The notes: a model not told the origin generated them from the sequence alone. A stretch of 64,000 nt of DNA from Mucilaginibacter sp. SMC90 (GCF_022811725.1 NZ_CP094527.1:1054001-1118000), one strand, 5' to 3'; positions 45,164 to 55,022 are shown, counted from the stretch's first letter. Numbers and translations: made by a program.

Positions 45164-46612
45164 ATGAATACCTTCAGCAAACAAATAACCTCCGGACTTA
45201 AAATAGGACTTTTTGGCATAGGACTTAATACTTATTGGGATCAGTTTGAGGGACTTGAGCAGCGGCTTTCGGGCTACGTGGATGAAGTGGCAGATAAATT
45301 GGCCGGCTTTGGTTCGGGAGTGGTTAATCTTGGATTGATAGATACGCCGCAAAAAGCATTTGAGGCCGGTAGCCGTTTTCGTCAGGAAGATGTTGACCTG
45401 ATTTTTCTGTATGTTACTACCTATGCGCTGTCATCAACCGTACTGCCTGTTGTAAAAAGGGCCAAAGTACCGGTGGTGATCTTGAACCTTACACCGGGAG
45501 CAGCTATCAATTATACAGCATTCAACAAAATGGATAACCGTACAGCAATGACCGGCGAATGGCTGGCCTACTGCTCTGCCTGTCCGGTACCCGAAATTGC
45601 CAATGTGTTTAAACGGGCTGCTATCCCGTTTTACCAAATAACGGGTATGCTGCATAGCGACCCGCATGTTTGGCAACAGGTTGAAGAATGGATAGCCGCA
45701 GCTAAGGTTGCTCATACCATGTACCATAACACACTGGGGGTTATGGGGAATTATTATGGTGGAATGCTGGATATCTACTCGGACCTTACCTTGCAGTGCG
45801 CCACATTTGGCGGACATATTGAAATTATGGAGGTTGATGAATTATCCGGTTTACGCGATACAGTTCAGCAGGTTGAACTGCAGGATAAGATCAATGAATT
45901 TCATGAACGCTTTGACATCCAGCCTGATTGTTCAGACTTCGAGCTTGAGCGCGCGGCAGCAACAGCCGTTGCCTTAGATAAATTGGTGGCCAAATATGGC
46001 CTGGGTTCTATGGCTTATTACCACAAAGGCACCGGCAATGCAGTTAATGAGAATACCATGAGTTCGGTGATCCTGGGTAATTCGCTGCTCACTGCTGCGG
46101 GTATCCCGGTAGCTGGTGAGTATGAGATCAAAAACGCCCAAGCCATGAAAATAATGGACAGTTTTGGCGTAGGTGGTTCTTTTACAGAATACTATGCCAT
46201 GGATTTTAACGACGATGTTGTGCTGATGGGGCATGATGGCCCATGCCACCCGGCCATTGCCGAAGGCAAGATCAAAGTAAAACCATTGCAGGTTTATCAT
46301 GGAAAGGTAGGCAACGGCCTTTCGGTCGAAATGTCTGTAAACCATGGCCCTGTTACCATGCTTTCGGTTGTGGAGACGGCAGGCGGCAAGATCATCTTCC
46401 TGGTAGCCGAAGCTGAATCGGTACCAGGGCCGATATTGGAGATAGGTAATACCAACAGCCGCTATAAATTTACCATAGGGGCCAGGGCTTTTGTGGAGAC
46501 CTGGAACTCACACGGTCCTGCGCATCACTGTGCCGTAGGCAAAGGGCATATCGCATCAAAAATTAAAAAACTGGGCGATTTGTTGGGGGTGGAGACGGTG
46601 AAGGTTTGTTGA
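45164..46612 (+). CDS. L-fucose/L-arabinose isomerase family protein
   Basis: A 482-residue cytosolic sugar isomerase-like protein. The N-terminus (LKIGLFGIGLNTYWDQFEGL, then VDLIFLYVTTYALSSTVLP) and middle (VMGNYYGGMLDIYSDLTLQ, DGPCHPAIAEG) match the fucose/arabinose isomerase superfamily, but it is clearly distinct from the classical AraA coded at 51130. Candidate metal ligands are H and E residues in SVEMSVNHGPVTML and HGPAHHCAVGKGH. It is divergent from the AraC gene. Substrate options include L-arabinose, D-arabinose or another aldose; a second AraA in the same locus hints at a different sugar or at redundancy. Confidence 0.8.
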   Translation: MNTFSKQITSGLKIGLFGIGLNTYWDQFEGLEQRLSGYVDEVADKLAGFGSGVVNLGLIDTPQKAFEAGSRFRQEDVDLIFLYVTTYALSSTVLPVVKRAKVPVVILNLTPGAAINYTAFNKMDNRTAMTGEWLAYCSACPVPEIANVFKRAAIPFYQITGMLHSDPHVWQQVEEWIAAAKVAHTMYHNTLGVMGNYYGGMLDIYSDLTLQCATFGGHIEIMEVDELSGLRDTVQQVELQDKINEFHERFDIQPDCSDFELERAAATAVALDKLVAKYGLGSMAYYHKGTGNAVNENTMSSVILGNSLLTAAGIPVAGEYEIKNAQAMKIMDSFGVGGSFTEYYAMDFNDDVVLMGHDGPCHPAIAEGKIKVKPLQVYHGKVGNGLSVEMSVNHGPVTMLSVVETAGGKIIFLVAEAESVPGPILEIGNTNSRYKFTIGARAFVETWNSHGPAHHCAVGKGHIASKIKKLGDLLGVETVKVC

Positions 46613-47161
46613 GAGTAGGTTGTTTTATTGTAGATAAAAGCTTTGGATGCCCGTTTTAGGAGGCACCTACGGAGCCTGAAATCTTTCTCATTTATACTAT
46701 AAACACGATACTCCTCTGGAGTGTGAAAAGCATGAACCTGTAAAGCTCCGGCGTTTTGCAGGTTATAGATTCTGCGCAAATTTACTTCCTCCGGCTCCAT
46801 AGGAGCCACATGTTTATAGGAAAAGTTGCATCCTAATAATAGGCTCTGTAGGAGCCTCCTTGGCTCTGAATTTTATAAGATAAGTAACATTATTGTTCGG
46901 AAATTAAACGTTTTACCATTCCAAAACGGCGAATCCGCTTTATTTTGATGTTTTTATATTGTTAAAACAACACTAATTATTGCTTCCGGGTTTATTCTCT
47001 TTCACAACCATTTTTAGGGTTGTTTTGCCTGTGTAGTAACTTTTTTACAGGGTTGCTGGTCTTGCTATGCCATTAATGCATTTTATCCGAATAAAATTTT
47101 AAATAAAATTTCTCTTTGTCAAAAATTAAGTGTTATTTCGACAATAATTATAAATCTTTAT
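46613..47161. other. 549-bp control region of araB with an inverted repeat (46658-46860)
   Basis: The left part is filled by a repeat whose outer arms AGGAGGCACCTACGGAGCCT (46658-46677) and its near-complement (46841-46860, 18 of 20) enclose GGCTCCATAGGAGCC and GTGTTTATAG text. The right part (about 46900-47161) is AT-rich and must hold the araBDA promoter. It contains the spaced pair TTGTC/GACAA (about 47119-47147) close to the start. No gene is supported. Confidence 0.6.
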
Positions 47162-48868
47162 ATGAGCAATAACCAATTAGTGATCGGTGTCGATTACGGT
47201 TCCGATTCCGTGCGCTCCGTTATAGTGAACGCGGCCAATGGAGAAGAAATAGCATCATCAGTATTTAATTATCCCCGCTGGCGTGATGGCAAGTATTGCG
47301 TACCTGCCGAAAATCAGTTTCGCCAGCATCCGCAGGATTATATCGACGGACTTAAAGCCACCATTAAAGATTGTATAGCACAGGCCGGCGGCGAGGCCAT
47401 CGCAAAAAATATAAAAGGCATTTCTGTTGATACCACCGGCTCAACCCCTGTAGCGGTTGATGCCACCGGTACCCCGCTTGCCCTAACTCCGGGTTTTGAA
47501 ACTAACCCCAATGCCATGTTTGTATTGTGGAAAGATCATACCTCGGTTAAAGAAGCAGCGCAGATCAACGAGCATGCTACAAAATTTGATACCAATTATT
47601 TGAAATATGTTGGCGGCATTTACTCATCTGAGTGGTTTTGGGCCAAGTTACTACATGTGCTAAGGGTTGATAAAAGCGTACGTGATGCCGCTGCCTCATG
47701 GGTGGAGCATTGCGACTGGATCCCCTTCCTGTTAACAGGTGGTAGCGATGTTAAGGCTATTAAACGCGGCCGTTGTTCTGCAGGGCATAAAGCCCTTTGG
47801 GCCGAGGAATTTGACGGTCTGCCTCCTGAAGAATTTTTTGTTTCCCTTGATCCGCTACTGGCTGGTTTCAGGGATAAATTATATGAAGATACATACACTG
47901 CCGATGAAGCAGCCGGAAACCTCAGCGCAGAGTGGGCGGAGATATTGGGACTCTCAACCGATGTAGTTGTAGGTACCGGCGCTTTTGACGCGCACATGGG
48001 CGCTGTTGGTGGCCAGATTGAACCTTACCACCTGAGTAAGGTAATGGGTACCTCAACCTGCGATATTTTGGTGGCCCCATCGTCAGAGATGGAAGGCAAG
48101 CTGGTACGCGGGATCTGCGGGCAGGTTAACGGCTCTGTTATCCCGGGCATGGCAGGTTTAGAAGCTGGTCAATCAGCCTTTGGCGATACTTATGCCTGGT
48201 TTAAAAACATCCTGGCCTGGCCATTAAATAACCTGCTTTCACAATCGCAGGTAATTGACGCGGCTACTGCCGAAGCTTTGAATGAAGAAATTTCTGAAAT
48301 GATCATCCCAGAACTCAGCAGGCAGGCAGCATTATTGCCAATTGAAGAAAACAATGAGCTGGCTATTGATTGGTTTAATGGTCGCCGTACGCCCGATGCT
48401 AACCAGGAATTAAAAGGCGCTATCACAGGTTTAGGTTTGGGCAGCGATGCACCAAGGGTATTCCGTGCATTGGCCGAGGCTACCTGCTTTGGTGCCAAAA
48501 GCATTGTCGACCGCTTTATCAGCGAAGGTATCCCGGTAAAAGGCATCATTGGTATTGGCGGTGTGGCTAAAAAATCATCTTTCGTGATGCAAATGATGGC
48601 CGATGTTTTGGGCATGCCTATCCGCATTCACCAGTTTAAACATACCTGTGCTTTGGGCGCGGCGATGTTTGCAGCGGTTGTAGCAGGAATTTACCCAACT
48701 GTTGAAGAAGCCATGGCTGCTATGGGTCGTGGTTTTGACGTAGTATACGAGCCAAACATTGCGCTGAAAGAAGTATATCAGCAGCGTTATAATCAATACA
48801 GCACATTAGGCAGGTTTGTTGCCGCTGAGGTTGCCCTGAAAAATAATCCTGAACTGCAAAACGCATAA
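47162..48868 (+). CDS. araB: Ribulokinase
   Basis: Phosphorylates L-ribulose to L-ribulose 5-phosphate; cytosolic. It is 568 residues with the FGGY kinase fold: VIGVDYGSDSVRSVIVNAAN at the start (ATP-site glycine/aspartate), then SVDTTGSTPVAVDATG, LWKDHT, GTGAFDAHMGAVGG and the C-terminal IGIGGVAKKSSFVMQMMADV. All blocks of the AraB subfamily are present. It is first in the tight araB-araD-GH27-araA unit: 7 bp separate it from araD. Confidence 0.96.
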   Translation: MSNNQLVIGVDYGSDSVRSVIVNAANGEEIASSVFNYPRWRDGKYCVPAENQFRQHPQDYIDGLKATIKDCIAQAGGEAIAKNIKGISVDTTGSTPVAVDATGTPLALTPGFETNPNAMFVLWKDHTSVKEAAQINEHATKFDTNYLKYVGGIYSSEWFWAKLLHVLRVDKSVRDAAASWVEHCDWIPFLLTGGSDVKAIKRGRCSAGHKALWAEEFDGLPPEEFFVSLDPLLAGFRDKLYEDTYTADEAAGNLSAEWAEILGLSTDVVVGTGAFDAHMGAVGGQIEPYHLSKVMGTSTCDILVAPSSEMEGKLVRGICGQVNGSVIPGMAGLEAGQSAFGDTYAWFKNILAWPLNNLLSQSQVIDAATAEALNEEISEMIIPELSRQAALLPIEENNELAIDWFNGRRTPDANQELKGAITGLGLGSDAPRVFRALAEATCFGAKSIVDRFISEGIPVKGIIGIGGVAKKSSFVMQMMADVLGMPIRIHQFKHTCALGAAMFAAVVAGIYPTVEEAMAAMGRGFDVVYEPNIALKEVYQQRYNQYSTLGRFVAAEVALKNNPELQNA

Positions 48869-48875
48869 TAACAAA

Positions 48876-49574
48876 ATGAGTAAATATGATCATATAAGGC
48901 TTAGTGCCTATAATGCCAACATGCAGCTGCCTAAACTTGGCCTTGTGCTGTTCACTTTTGGCAACGTAAGCGCTGCCGACAGGGAATTGGGCGTATTCGC
49001 CATTAAACCAAGCGGCGTACCTTATGAAGACCTTTCGCCGGAGAAAATGGTGATTGTTGATTTTGACGGAAATACTGTTGAAGGTGACCTACGCCCATCA
49101 AGCGATACCAAAACACATGCTGTGCTATACAAACACTGGGATGGCATCAACGGTATTGTGCACACGCACTCTACCTACGGAACCGCCTGGGCACAGTCGC
49201 AACGTGATATCCCTATCTTTGGTACCACCCATGCCGATCATTTAACGGTTGATATACCATGCGCCCCACCCATGAATGATGAAATGATCAAAGGCAACTA
49301 CGAGTACCAAACCGGTTTCCAGATCATGGAATGCTTTGAAGAAAAAGGACTGGATTATAAAGAGGTTGAAATGGTATTGGTGGGTAACCATGCACCATTT
49401 ACCTGGGGCAAAACTGCCGAAAAAGCGGTTTACAACAGCGCCGTGCTGGAAGCTGTTGCCCAAATGGCCTACCTCACCGAGCAAATTGATAAAAGCGCCC
49501 CACGCTTAAAAGATGCGCTGATCAAAAAGCATTACGAACGCAAACACGGACCTGATTCATATTACGGACAATAA
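48876..49574 (+). CDS. araD: L-ribulose-5-phosphate 4-epimerase
   Basis: Converts L-ribulose 5-phosphate to D-xylulose 5-phosphate. It is 232 residues, a class II aldolase-like fold. The zinc histidines lie in IVHTHSTYGTAWAQSQRD (HTH) and in the following IFGTTHADHL; the motifs TFGNVSAADRE and AIKPSGVPYEDLSPEKMV are typical. The C-terminal HYERKHGPDSYYGQ is the usual AraD tail. It ends 2 bp before the GH27 start codon, so it is co-transcribed. Confidence 0.96.
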   Translation: MSKYDHIRLSAYNANMQLPKLGLVLFTFGNVSAADRELGVFAIKPSGVPYEDLSPEKMVIVDFDGNTVEGDLRPSSDTKTHAVLYKHWDGINGIVHTHSTYGTAWAQSQRDIPIFGTTHADHLTVDIPCAPPMNDEMIKGNYEYQTGFQIMECFEEKGLDYKEVEMVLVGNHAPFTWGKTAEKAVYNSAVLEAVAQMAYLTEQIDKSAPRLKDALIKKHYERKHGPDSYYGQ

Positions 49575-49576
49575 AT

Positions 49577-51088
49577 ATGAGAAAGATGGAAACTTTTTTA
49601 GCTCCCCTCTCGAGAGGGGACGCGGAGGGAAAGAGCGATAGCAGGGGTGTGTTATACCAGCGGTATAGCAAAGCGGAAAAACACACCCCTCCACCCCTCT
49701 CGAGAGGGGAATCGCACATCCCTCGCTTTTTTAAGTACGCCGCTTTTTTCCTGCTGCTTTGTTTTTTCGCCTGCACCCGGTTATCGGCACAGGTAGCAGC
49801 TACACCGCCTATGGGCTGGAACAGTTATAACTGTTTTGGTTCGGCAGTACATGAAGATGAAGTTAAGGCCAATGCCGACTACATGGCAGAACATCTCAAG
49901 CAACATGGCTGGGAGTATGTAGTTGTGGATTTTTTATGGTCGTACGATAACCCTCCGGGAAGTAACATCGGCAACCCATTCCAGTTACGTTTACAGGATG
50001 GCTCATATGTGCCATGGCTTACTATGGATAAATGGGGCCGTCTTACACCTCAGCCTACCAAATTCCCATCGGCTTTTGGCGGTAACGGTTTTAAACCGCT
50101 GGGCGATTATATCCACAGTAAAGGTTTGAAATTTGGCATCCACGTTATGCGCGGTATCCCAAGGCAGGCCGTTTGGTCAAAATCGCCGGTAAAAGGAACC
50201 AATGGCATCACTGCCGATATGGTGGCCGATACCAACTCAAAATGCCCATGGATGAACCATATGTATGGTTTGGATATGAAAAAGCCTGGTGCGCAGGAAT
50301 ACCTGAACTCGCTGCTGGAGCTTTATGCCTCATGGGGAGTTGATTTTATTAAGGTGGATGACCTTTCGCGCCCATACAGTAATGCAGAGGTTGAAGGTTA
50401 CCAGAAAGCCATTCAACAATGCGGCAGGCCGGTTGTGCTAAGCCTTTCGCCCGGCGAAACCCCGGTTGCACAGGCTGCACATGCTACCAAATATGCCAAT
50501 ATGTGGCGCATGGCCGATGATTTTTGGGATAACTGGAAAGAGATCTTGCATATGTTTGATTATGCCAAAAGCTGGGAAGGCGTAAGCGGCCCCGGTCACT
50601 GGCCCGATTGTGATATGATCCAGATCGGTAAGCTGAGTAAACGTGGTCCGGTAGGACAGGAGCGCTTCAGTCGCTTTACCGAGGATGAAGAGTATACCCA
50701 CATGACGTTTTGGAGTATCTTCCGCTCGCCCCTGATGATAGGCGGCAACCTGCCCGAAAACCGCGATTTTGAGTTGAATCTTTTTACCAATGACGAAGTA
50801 ATTGCGGTAAATCAAAAAGGATCAAGTCCAAAACAACTATACAAAAAAAATGGTGCTATGATCTGGTATTCACAGATCCCAGGCAGTAAAGACATTTATG
50901 CGGCCTTTTTCAATATCGGTGATGATGACAAATCCGTAGCCTTGAATTTCAAAGACCTGGGCCTGAAAGGTAAAGTAACTGTACGCGACCTGTGGAAAAA
51001 GCAGGATGTTGGCCAATATAAAGCAAGCTATCAGCAAAAAATTAACAAACACGGTGCGGCGCTATTCAGGCTGTCACCAAAAAACTAA
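49577..51088 (+). CDS. GH27 family glycoside hydrolase with repeat-derived N-terminal extension
   Basis: A 503-residue secreted enzyme. The GH27 barrel begins ATPPMGWNSYNCFG (about 75-88). The nucleophile is D261 in DFIKVDD, and the acid/base is D314 or D315 in WRMADDFWD. A C-terminal beta domain ends the protein. Alpha-galactosidase or beta-L-arabinopyranosidase activity is possible; the arabinose operon favours the latter (inference). Oddity: residues about 8-53 are translated from a palindromic intergenic repeat (about 49594-49733). The hydrophobic signal segment follows at about 54-71, ending FACTRLSAQ, with no start codon between the repeat and this segment. Starts possible: ATG 49577, ATG 49586 or GTG 49649. 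Confidence 0.85.
   Translation: MRKMETFLAPLSRGDAEGKSDSRGVLYQRYSKAEKHTPPPLSRGESHIPRFFKYAAFFLLLCFFACTRLSAQVAATPPMGWNSYNCFGSAVHEDEVKANADYMAEHLKQHGWEYVVVDFLWSYDNPPGSNIGNPFQLRLQDGSYVPWLTMDKWGRLTPQPTKFPSAFGGNGFKPLGDYIHSKGLKFGIHVMRGIPRQAVWSKSPVKGTNGITADMVADTNSKCPWMNHMYGLDMKKPGAQEYLNSLLELYASWGVDFIKVDDLSRPYSNAEVEGYQKAIQQCGRPVVLSLSPGETPVAQAAHATKYANMWRMADDFWDNWKEILHMFDYAKSWEGVSGPGHWPDCDMIQIGKLSKRGPVGQERFSRFTEDEEYTHMTFWSIFRSPLMIGGNLPENRDFELNLFTNDEVIAVNQKGSSPKQLYKKNGAMIWYSQIPGSKDIYAAFFNIGDDDKSVALNFKDLGLKGKVTVRDLWKKQDVGQYKASYQQKINKHGAALFRLSPKN
49594..49733. repeat. CCCCTCTCGAGAGGGG-family inverted repeat inside the GH27 coding region
   Basis: The palindrome TCCCCTCTCGAGAGGGGA occurs at 49603-49620 and again at 49693-49710, with AGCAGGGGTGTGTT and AACACACCCCT inner arms. 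The right end continues AATCGCACATCCCTCGCTTT, as in other copies (40411-40436, 42302-42325, 63224-63250). It is read in frame by the GH27 gene. Confidence 0.85.
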
Positions 51089-51129
51089 ATCACTAATTCA
51101 ATAAATCGCTAAATCACTAATTGACATAT

Positions 51130-52620
51130 ATGATCGATCTGAAAACATTTGAAGTATGGTTCATTACCGGGAGCCAGAATTTATACGGAGAAGAAACACT
51201 AAAAAAAGTTGCCGAGCACTCGCAGGAAATTGCTAAAGGTATTGATGGTGCTGCCAATATCCCTGTACGTGTGGTATACAAACCTGTTGTTAAATCAACC
51301 GAAGAAATTTATAACACCTTACAGCAAGCTAACGTTGCCGAAAACTGTATCGGTGTTATTGCCTGGATGCATACTTTTTCGCCTGCCAAAATGTGGATCA
51401 GGGGCTTAAGCATCCTTAAAAAACCGATGCTGCACCTGCACACTCAATACAACCGTGATATTCCATGGAGCTCAATCGATATGGATTTCATGAACCTGAA
51501 CCAAAGCGCCCATGGCGACAGGGAATTTGGTTTCATGGTATCACGTATGCGCATTAACCGCAAAGTAGTTGTTGGTCACTGGCAGGACAGCGAAGTGTTG
51601 AAAGACATTGAAAGCTGGACTCGTGCAGCTGCCGGCTGGTACGATTGGCAAGGTGCAAAATTTGCCCGCTTTGGCGATAACATGCGCTTTGTAGCTGTTA
51701 CCGATGGCGATAAAGTTGAGGCCGAATTGAAATTTGGTTTCGCAGTGAATACTTATGGCATTGGTGATCTGGTTGCTGTTGTTGACAGCATCAGTGATGC
51801 CGAAGTTAAAGCCCTTACCGATGAGTACGAGGCTACTTATACCATGGCCGACGACCTTAAACAAGGTGGTGCAAGGTATCAATCAGTTTATGACGCAGCT
51901 AAAATTGAGCTTGGATTACGCAAGTTTTTACAGGATGGCAGCTTTAAAGGTTTCAGCGATACGTTTGAAGATCTGCATGGCATGATCCAGTTACCGGGTA
52001 TTGCTTCACAACGTTTAATGGCCGATGGTTACGGTTTTGCCGGTGAAGGCGACTGGAAAACTGCTGCTTTAGTACGTGCCTTTAAAGTAATGGGTGCCGG
52101 CCTGCCTGGCGGTAACGCTTTCATGGAAGATTATACTTACCATTTCGACCCGAACAATGCGCTGGTATTAGGCTCGCACATGCTGGAGGTTGACAGCAGC
52201 TTAGCTAATGGTAAAGCATCATTAGAAGTTCACCCATTGGGTATTGGCGGCAAGGCTGATCCTGCACGTTTGGTATTTAACGTAGCCGGTGGCGCTGCCC
52301 TTAATGCATCAATTGTGGATATGGGCAACCGTTTCCGTTTGATCGTTAACGAAGTTGAAGCCATTGAGCCGGTTGAAGACCTGCCAAACCTGCCGGTTGC
52401 AAGGGTGCTTTGGAAACCACTGCCTGATATGAAAACTGGTTGTGCAGCCTGGATCTATGCCGGTGGAGCACACCACACAGCTTACAGCCAAAACCTGTCG
52501 GCCGAGCTGATCAATGATTTCGCTGATATGGCTGGTATCGAGTTTTTACGCATTGGTAAGGATACTAAACTTGATCAGTTCAGGAACGAGATCAGGTGGA
52601 ATGATGCGGCTTATAAATAG
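51130..52620 (+). CDS. araA: L-arabinose isomerase
   Basis: Converts L-arabinose to L-ribulose; cytosolic, manganese-dependent. The frame extends 9 bp upstream to a TTG (51121), but ATG 51130 ([16 protein letters not shown]) is the standard start. It has 496 residues, normal for AraA. Metal and substrate motifs include GWMHTF-like [26 protein letters not shown] with a ligand glutamate, [12 protein letters not shown], and the C-terminal [14 protein letters not shown] with the ligand histidine. The 41-bp gap after GH27 suggests one operon araB-araD-GH27-araA. Confidence 0.97.
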   Translation: MIDLKTFEVWFITGSQNLYGEETLKKVAEHSQEIAKGIDGAANIPVRVVYKPVVKSTEEIYNTLQQANVAENCIGVIAWMHTFSPAKMWIRGLSILKKPMLHLHTQYNRDIPWSSIDMDFMNLNQSAHGDREFGFMVSRMRINRKVVVGHWQDSEVLKDIESWTRAAAGWYDWQGAKFARFGDNMRFVAVTDGDKVEAELKFGFAVNTYGIGDLVAVVDSISDAEVKALTDEYEATYTMADDLKQGGARYQSVYDAAKIELGLRKFLQDGSFKGFSDTFEDLHGMIQLPGIASQRLMADGYGFAGEGDWKTAALVRAFKVMGAGLPGGNAFMEDYTYHFDPNNALVLGSHMLEVDSSLANGKASLEVHPLGIGGKADPARLVFNVAGGAALNASIVDMGNRFRLIVNEVEAIEPVEDLPNLPVARVLWKPLPDMKTGCAAWIYAGGAHHTAYSQNLSAELINDFADMAGIEFLRIGKDTKLDQFRNEIRWNDAAYK

Positions 52621-52657
52621 CCCCCTCTAAATCTCTCCCTGAAAGGGGGACTTAAAA

Positions 52658-52690
52658 AGACTTACGAAGTTTTTAAAACTTCGTAAGTCT
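52658..52690. repeat. 33-nt hairpin, exact copy of 63487-63519
   Basis: The arms AGACTTACGAAG and CTTCGTAAGTCT flank TTTTTAAAA; the whole is a palindrome with one extra T. It lies 38 nt after the araA stop and could act as its terminator. Confidence 0.8.
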
Positions 52691-52700
52691 GAAAATAAAC

Positions 52701-52782
52701 CGTCATTGCGAGGTACGAAGCAATCCCAAACTATACAGATGGGCTTTGCATATCAGGGATTGCTTCGTACTTCGCAATGACG
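52701..52782. repeat. TGTCATTGCGAG-family inverted repeat, copy 5
   Basis: The left arm CGTCATTGCGAGGTACGAAG continues CAATCCC and pairs with GGGATTGCTTCGTACTTCGC...AATGACG. It is the intact relative of the interrupted copy at 5936-6254. Confidence 0.85.
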
Positions 52783-53108
52783 CGATGATGAAGGAATTTG
52801 CGCAGTTTGCGTTAGGGATAGGAGCGGATACCGGCCCGTGGCTAAGGCCTTGTGCAGTATGAGCGGATAGCCCGGCCGCAGGCAACGCCATCCTGAATTT
52901 GAGATTTCGGATGTGCGATTTCGGAATTTTCTGAACTCGATTTTATGGAATTAAAGAATTTGTCGAATTCGCTTAGCATTCTGTCAATTCGTTAATTCTG
53001 GTTCAGAAAAAAATGAGAAGAATATAAACTTAACCAATGCTTTAAAAAGCCCTCTCCCTTTAGGGGAGGGTTGGGAGGGGCAAACTAAACTAAATTTTAA
53101 ACCTAATA

Positions 53109-54809
53109 ATGAACAAATTTGCAACTATCGATTACGTGATCTTCGTAATCTATTTTATTGTGGTTACGGGCTACGGGTACTGGGTGTACAGCCGTAAAAA
53201 GGTCAAAGGCGTATCTGATAGTCATGACTTTTTCCTGGCCGAAGGTTCACTCACCTGGTGGGCTATCGGGGCCTCGCTAATTGCATCAAACATATCGGCC
53301 GAGCAATTTATAGGTACCAGCGGCCAGGGTTTTGAAGTGGGCCTTGCTGTGGCAGCTTATGAATGGGTTGCCGCTATTGCGCTTATCATTGTGGCTGTGT
53401 GGTTCATCCCCATTTTCCTGAAGAATAAGATCTTCACCATGCCGCAGTTTTTGCACAACCGTTATAATGAAACGGTGAGCTTTATTATGGCCATTTTTTG
53501 GCTGTTGCTGTACGTGCTGGTGAACCTTACCTCTATACTTTACCTGGGTGCTTTGGCTATCAACAACCTGATGGGTGGTGGATACCTGCATGAAATTATC
53601 ATTGCGCTTTCAATTTTCGCATTGTTCATTACCCTGGGTGGTATGAAAGTTATCGGTTTTACCGATGTGATACAGGTTTTAGTATTGATTATTGGCGGTC
53701 TGGCCACAACGTATATCGCGCTTACTTTGGTGAGCGAGCATTTTGGTTTGGGTAAAGACGCGATGGCCGGTTTAAACAAAATGATGAGCGATGCGCCTGA
53801 TCACTTCAGAATGATGATGGCTAAACCTAAACCGGGTGCGCCGCAGGAAGAGATCAATAAATACCTGGCCCTGCCTGGTATTGCCATGTATTTTGCCGGC
53901 CAGTGGATCGTGAACCTGAACTATTGGGGCTGTAATCAATACATTACCCAGCGTGCTTTGGGTGCCGATTTGAAAACTGCTCGTACAGGTATCTTATTTG
54001 CCGGTTTAATGAAACTGGCTATGCCCGTAATTGTGGTTTTACCGGGTATTGCAGCTTATGTATTATACAAGAACGGCGCATTACAGCAGGAGATGGCAAC
54101 CGGCGGTCATTTTAAAATAGACAATGCTTATTCGGCTATCCTTGGGTTTTTACCTACCGGCTTAAAGGGACTTTCGGTAGCGGCGCTTACGGCTGCAATT
54201 GTGGCATCGTTGGCGGGTAAAGCAAATAGTATCTCTACCATTTTTACGCTTGATATTTACAAAAAGCATATCAATAAAGAAGCCAGCGAAAAAAGTATGG
54301 TAGTATTCGGAAGGCTTACTATTGTGGCGGCCCTGGTATTCTCTATCATACTTACCTGGAAAGATTTGTTAGGCATAGGCGGTGAAGGCGGCTTTACCTT
54401 CATTCAAAAATATACAGGCTTTATCAGCCCCGGCATATTTGCTATTTTCATTTTAGGTTTCTTTTGGAAACGTACTACCAGCGCAGCTGCGATAGCAGGT
54501 ATTTTAACAAGCTTTGGTATGTCGGTATTGTTCAATAACTACGCGCCAAGGCTGTTTGGTAACGAAACTATCCTTTACACGGCTTTCCCGAACGGCAAAG
54601 GCGGGTATGAGATCCCTTTCCTGATTTGTATGGGGCTATCATTCCTGTTCACTATGATCGTAACGATAGGTATCAGTTTAGCCGGACCGAAGGTTAACCC
54701 TAAAGCGCTCGAAATTCCGCGCAGCATGTTCAAGGTTGAAAAATCGACCATGGCATTAATTATAGTTACACTTATACTGCTTACCATGCTTTATGTGAAG
54801 TTCTGGTAA
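53109..54809 (+). CDS. Sodium:solute symporter (SSS family), probable arabinose transporter
   Basis: A 566-residue inner-membrane transporter with about 14 transmembrane helices. The start (MNKFATIDYVIFVIYFIVVT) is the first helix. SSS/SGLT motifs are WWAIGASLIASNISAEQFIG with GTSGQGFEVG, NYWGCNQYITQRALGA and GLSVAALTAAIVASLAGKAN. The match is to the sugar-type (vSGLT-like) branch. Position between the ara genes and the arabinosidases points to L-arabinose or short sugars as substrate (inference). It has its own terminator at 54841-54867. Confidence 0.9.
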   Translation: MNKFATIDYVIFVIYFIVVTGYGYWVYSRKKVKGVSDSHDFFLAEGSLTWWAIGASLIASNISAEQFIGTSGQGFEVGLAVAAYEWVAAIALIIVAVWFIPIFLKNKIFTMPQFLHNRYNETVSFIMAIFWLLLYVLVNLTSILYLGALAINNLMGGGYLHEIIIALSIFALFITLGGMKVIGFTDVIQVLVLIIGGLATTYIALTLVSEHFGLGKDAMAGLNKMMSDAPDHFRMMMAKPKPGAPQEEINKYLALPGIAMYFAGQWIVNLNYWGCNQYITQRALGADLKTARTGILFAGLMKLAMPVIVVLPGIAAYVLYKNGALQQEMATGGHFKIDNAYSAILGFLPTGLKGLSVAALTAAIVASLAGKANSISTIFTLDIYKKHINKEASEKSMVVFGRLTIVAALVFSIILTWKDLLGIGGEGGFTFIQKYTGFISPGIFAIFILGFFWKRTTSAAAIAGILTSFGMSVLFNNYAPRLFGNETILYTAFPNGKGGYEIPFLICMGLSFLFTMIVTIGISLAGPKVNPKALEIPRSMFKVEKSTMALIIVTLILLTMLYVKFW

Positions 54810-54840
54810 ATGGTTAAAATATTTGATTTTTGAATAAGAA

Positions 54841-54867
54841 AGTCCCGCGCGAGGCGGGCTTTTTTTA
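54841..54867 (+). terminator. Terminator of the SSS symporter gene
   Basis: AGTCCCGC pairs with GCGGGCT, followed by T7, 32 nt after the stop codon. The next 155 bp (to 55022) are AT-rich and should carry the promoter of the epimerase-GH51-GH43 unit. Confidence 0.85.
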
Positions 54868-55022
54868 ATTAAATATTTTAAGTGTTTTTTTAACAATTAT
54901 AAATTAATTTTTATACATTGGTCTCGCTGATCCCTAACCATCAGTTAAACCAATTTATTTGCTCCGGAAATTATAAATGTTAAACGGCAGTGCTGTAAAA
55001 AGGCAAGCTAAAACCTCAAATT

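Larger units (their letters stand above)
52621..53108. repeat. 488-bp intergenic region with several repeats
   Basis: From left to right: CCCCCTCTAAATC text; a near-perfect 33-nt hairpin (52658-52690); the TGTCATTGCGAG-family repeat, copy 5 (52701-52782); a 53-nt unit at 52838-52890 matching 2520-2572 inverted; TTTCGGA words (about 52902-52931); and CCCTCTCCCTTTAGGGGAGG near 53050. The promoter of the symporter gene must lie at the far right. No gene is supported. Confidence 0.75.

Noticed and set aside
51121..51129. TTG start for araA
   Set aside because: The ATG three codons later gives the conserved AraA N-terminus.
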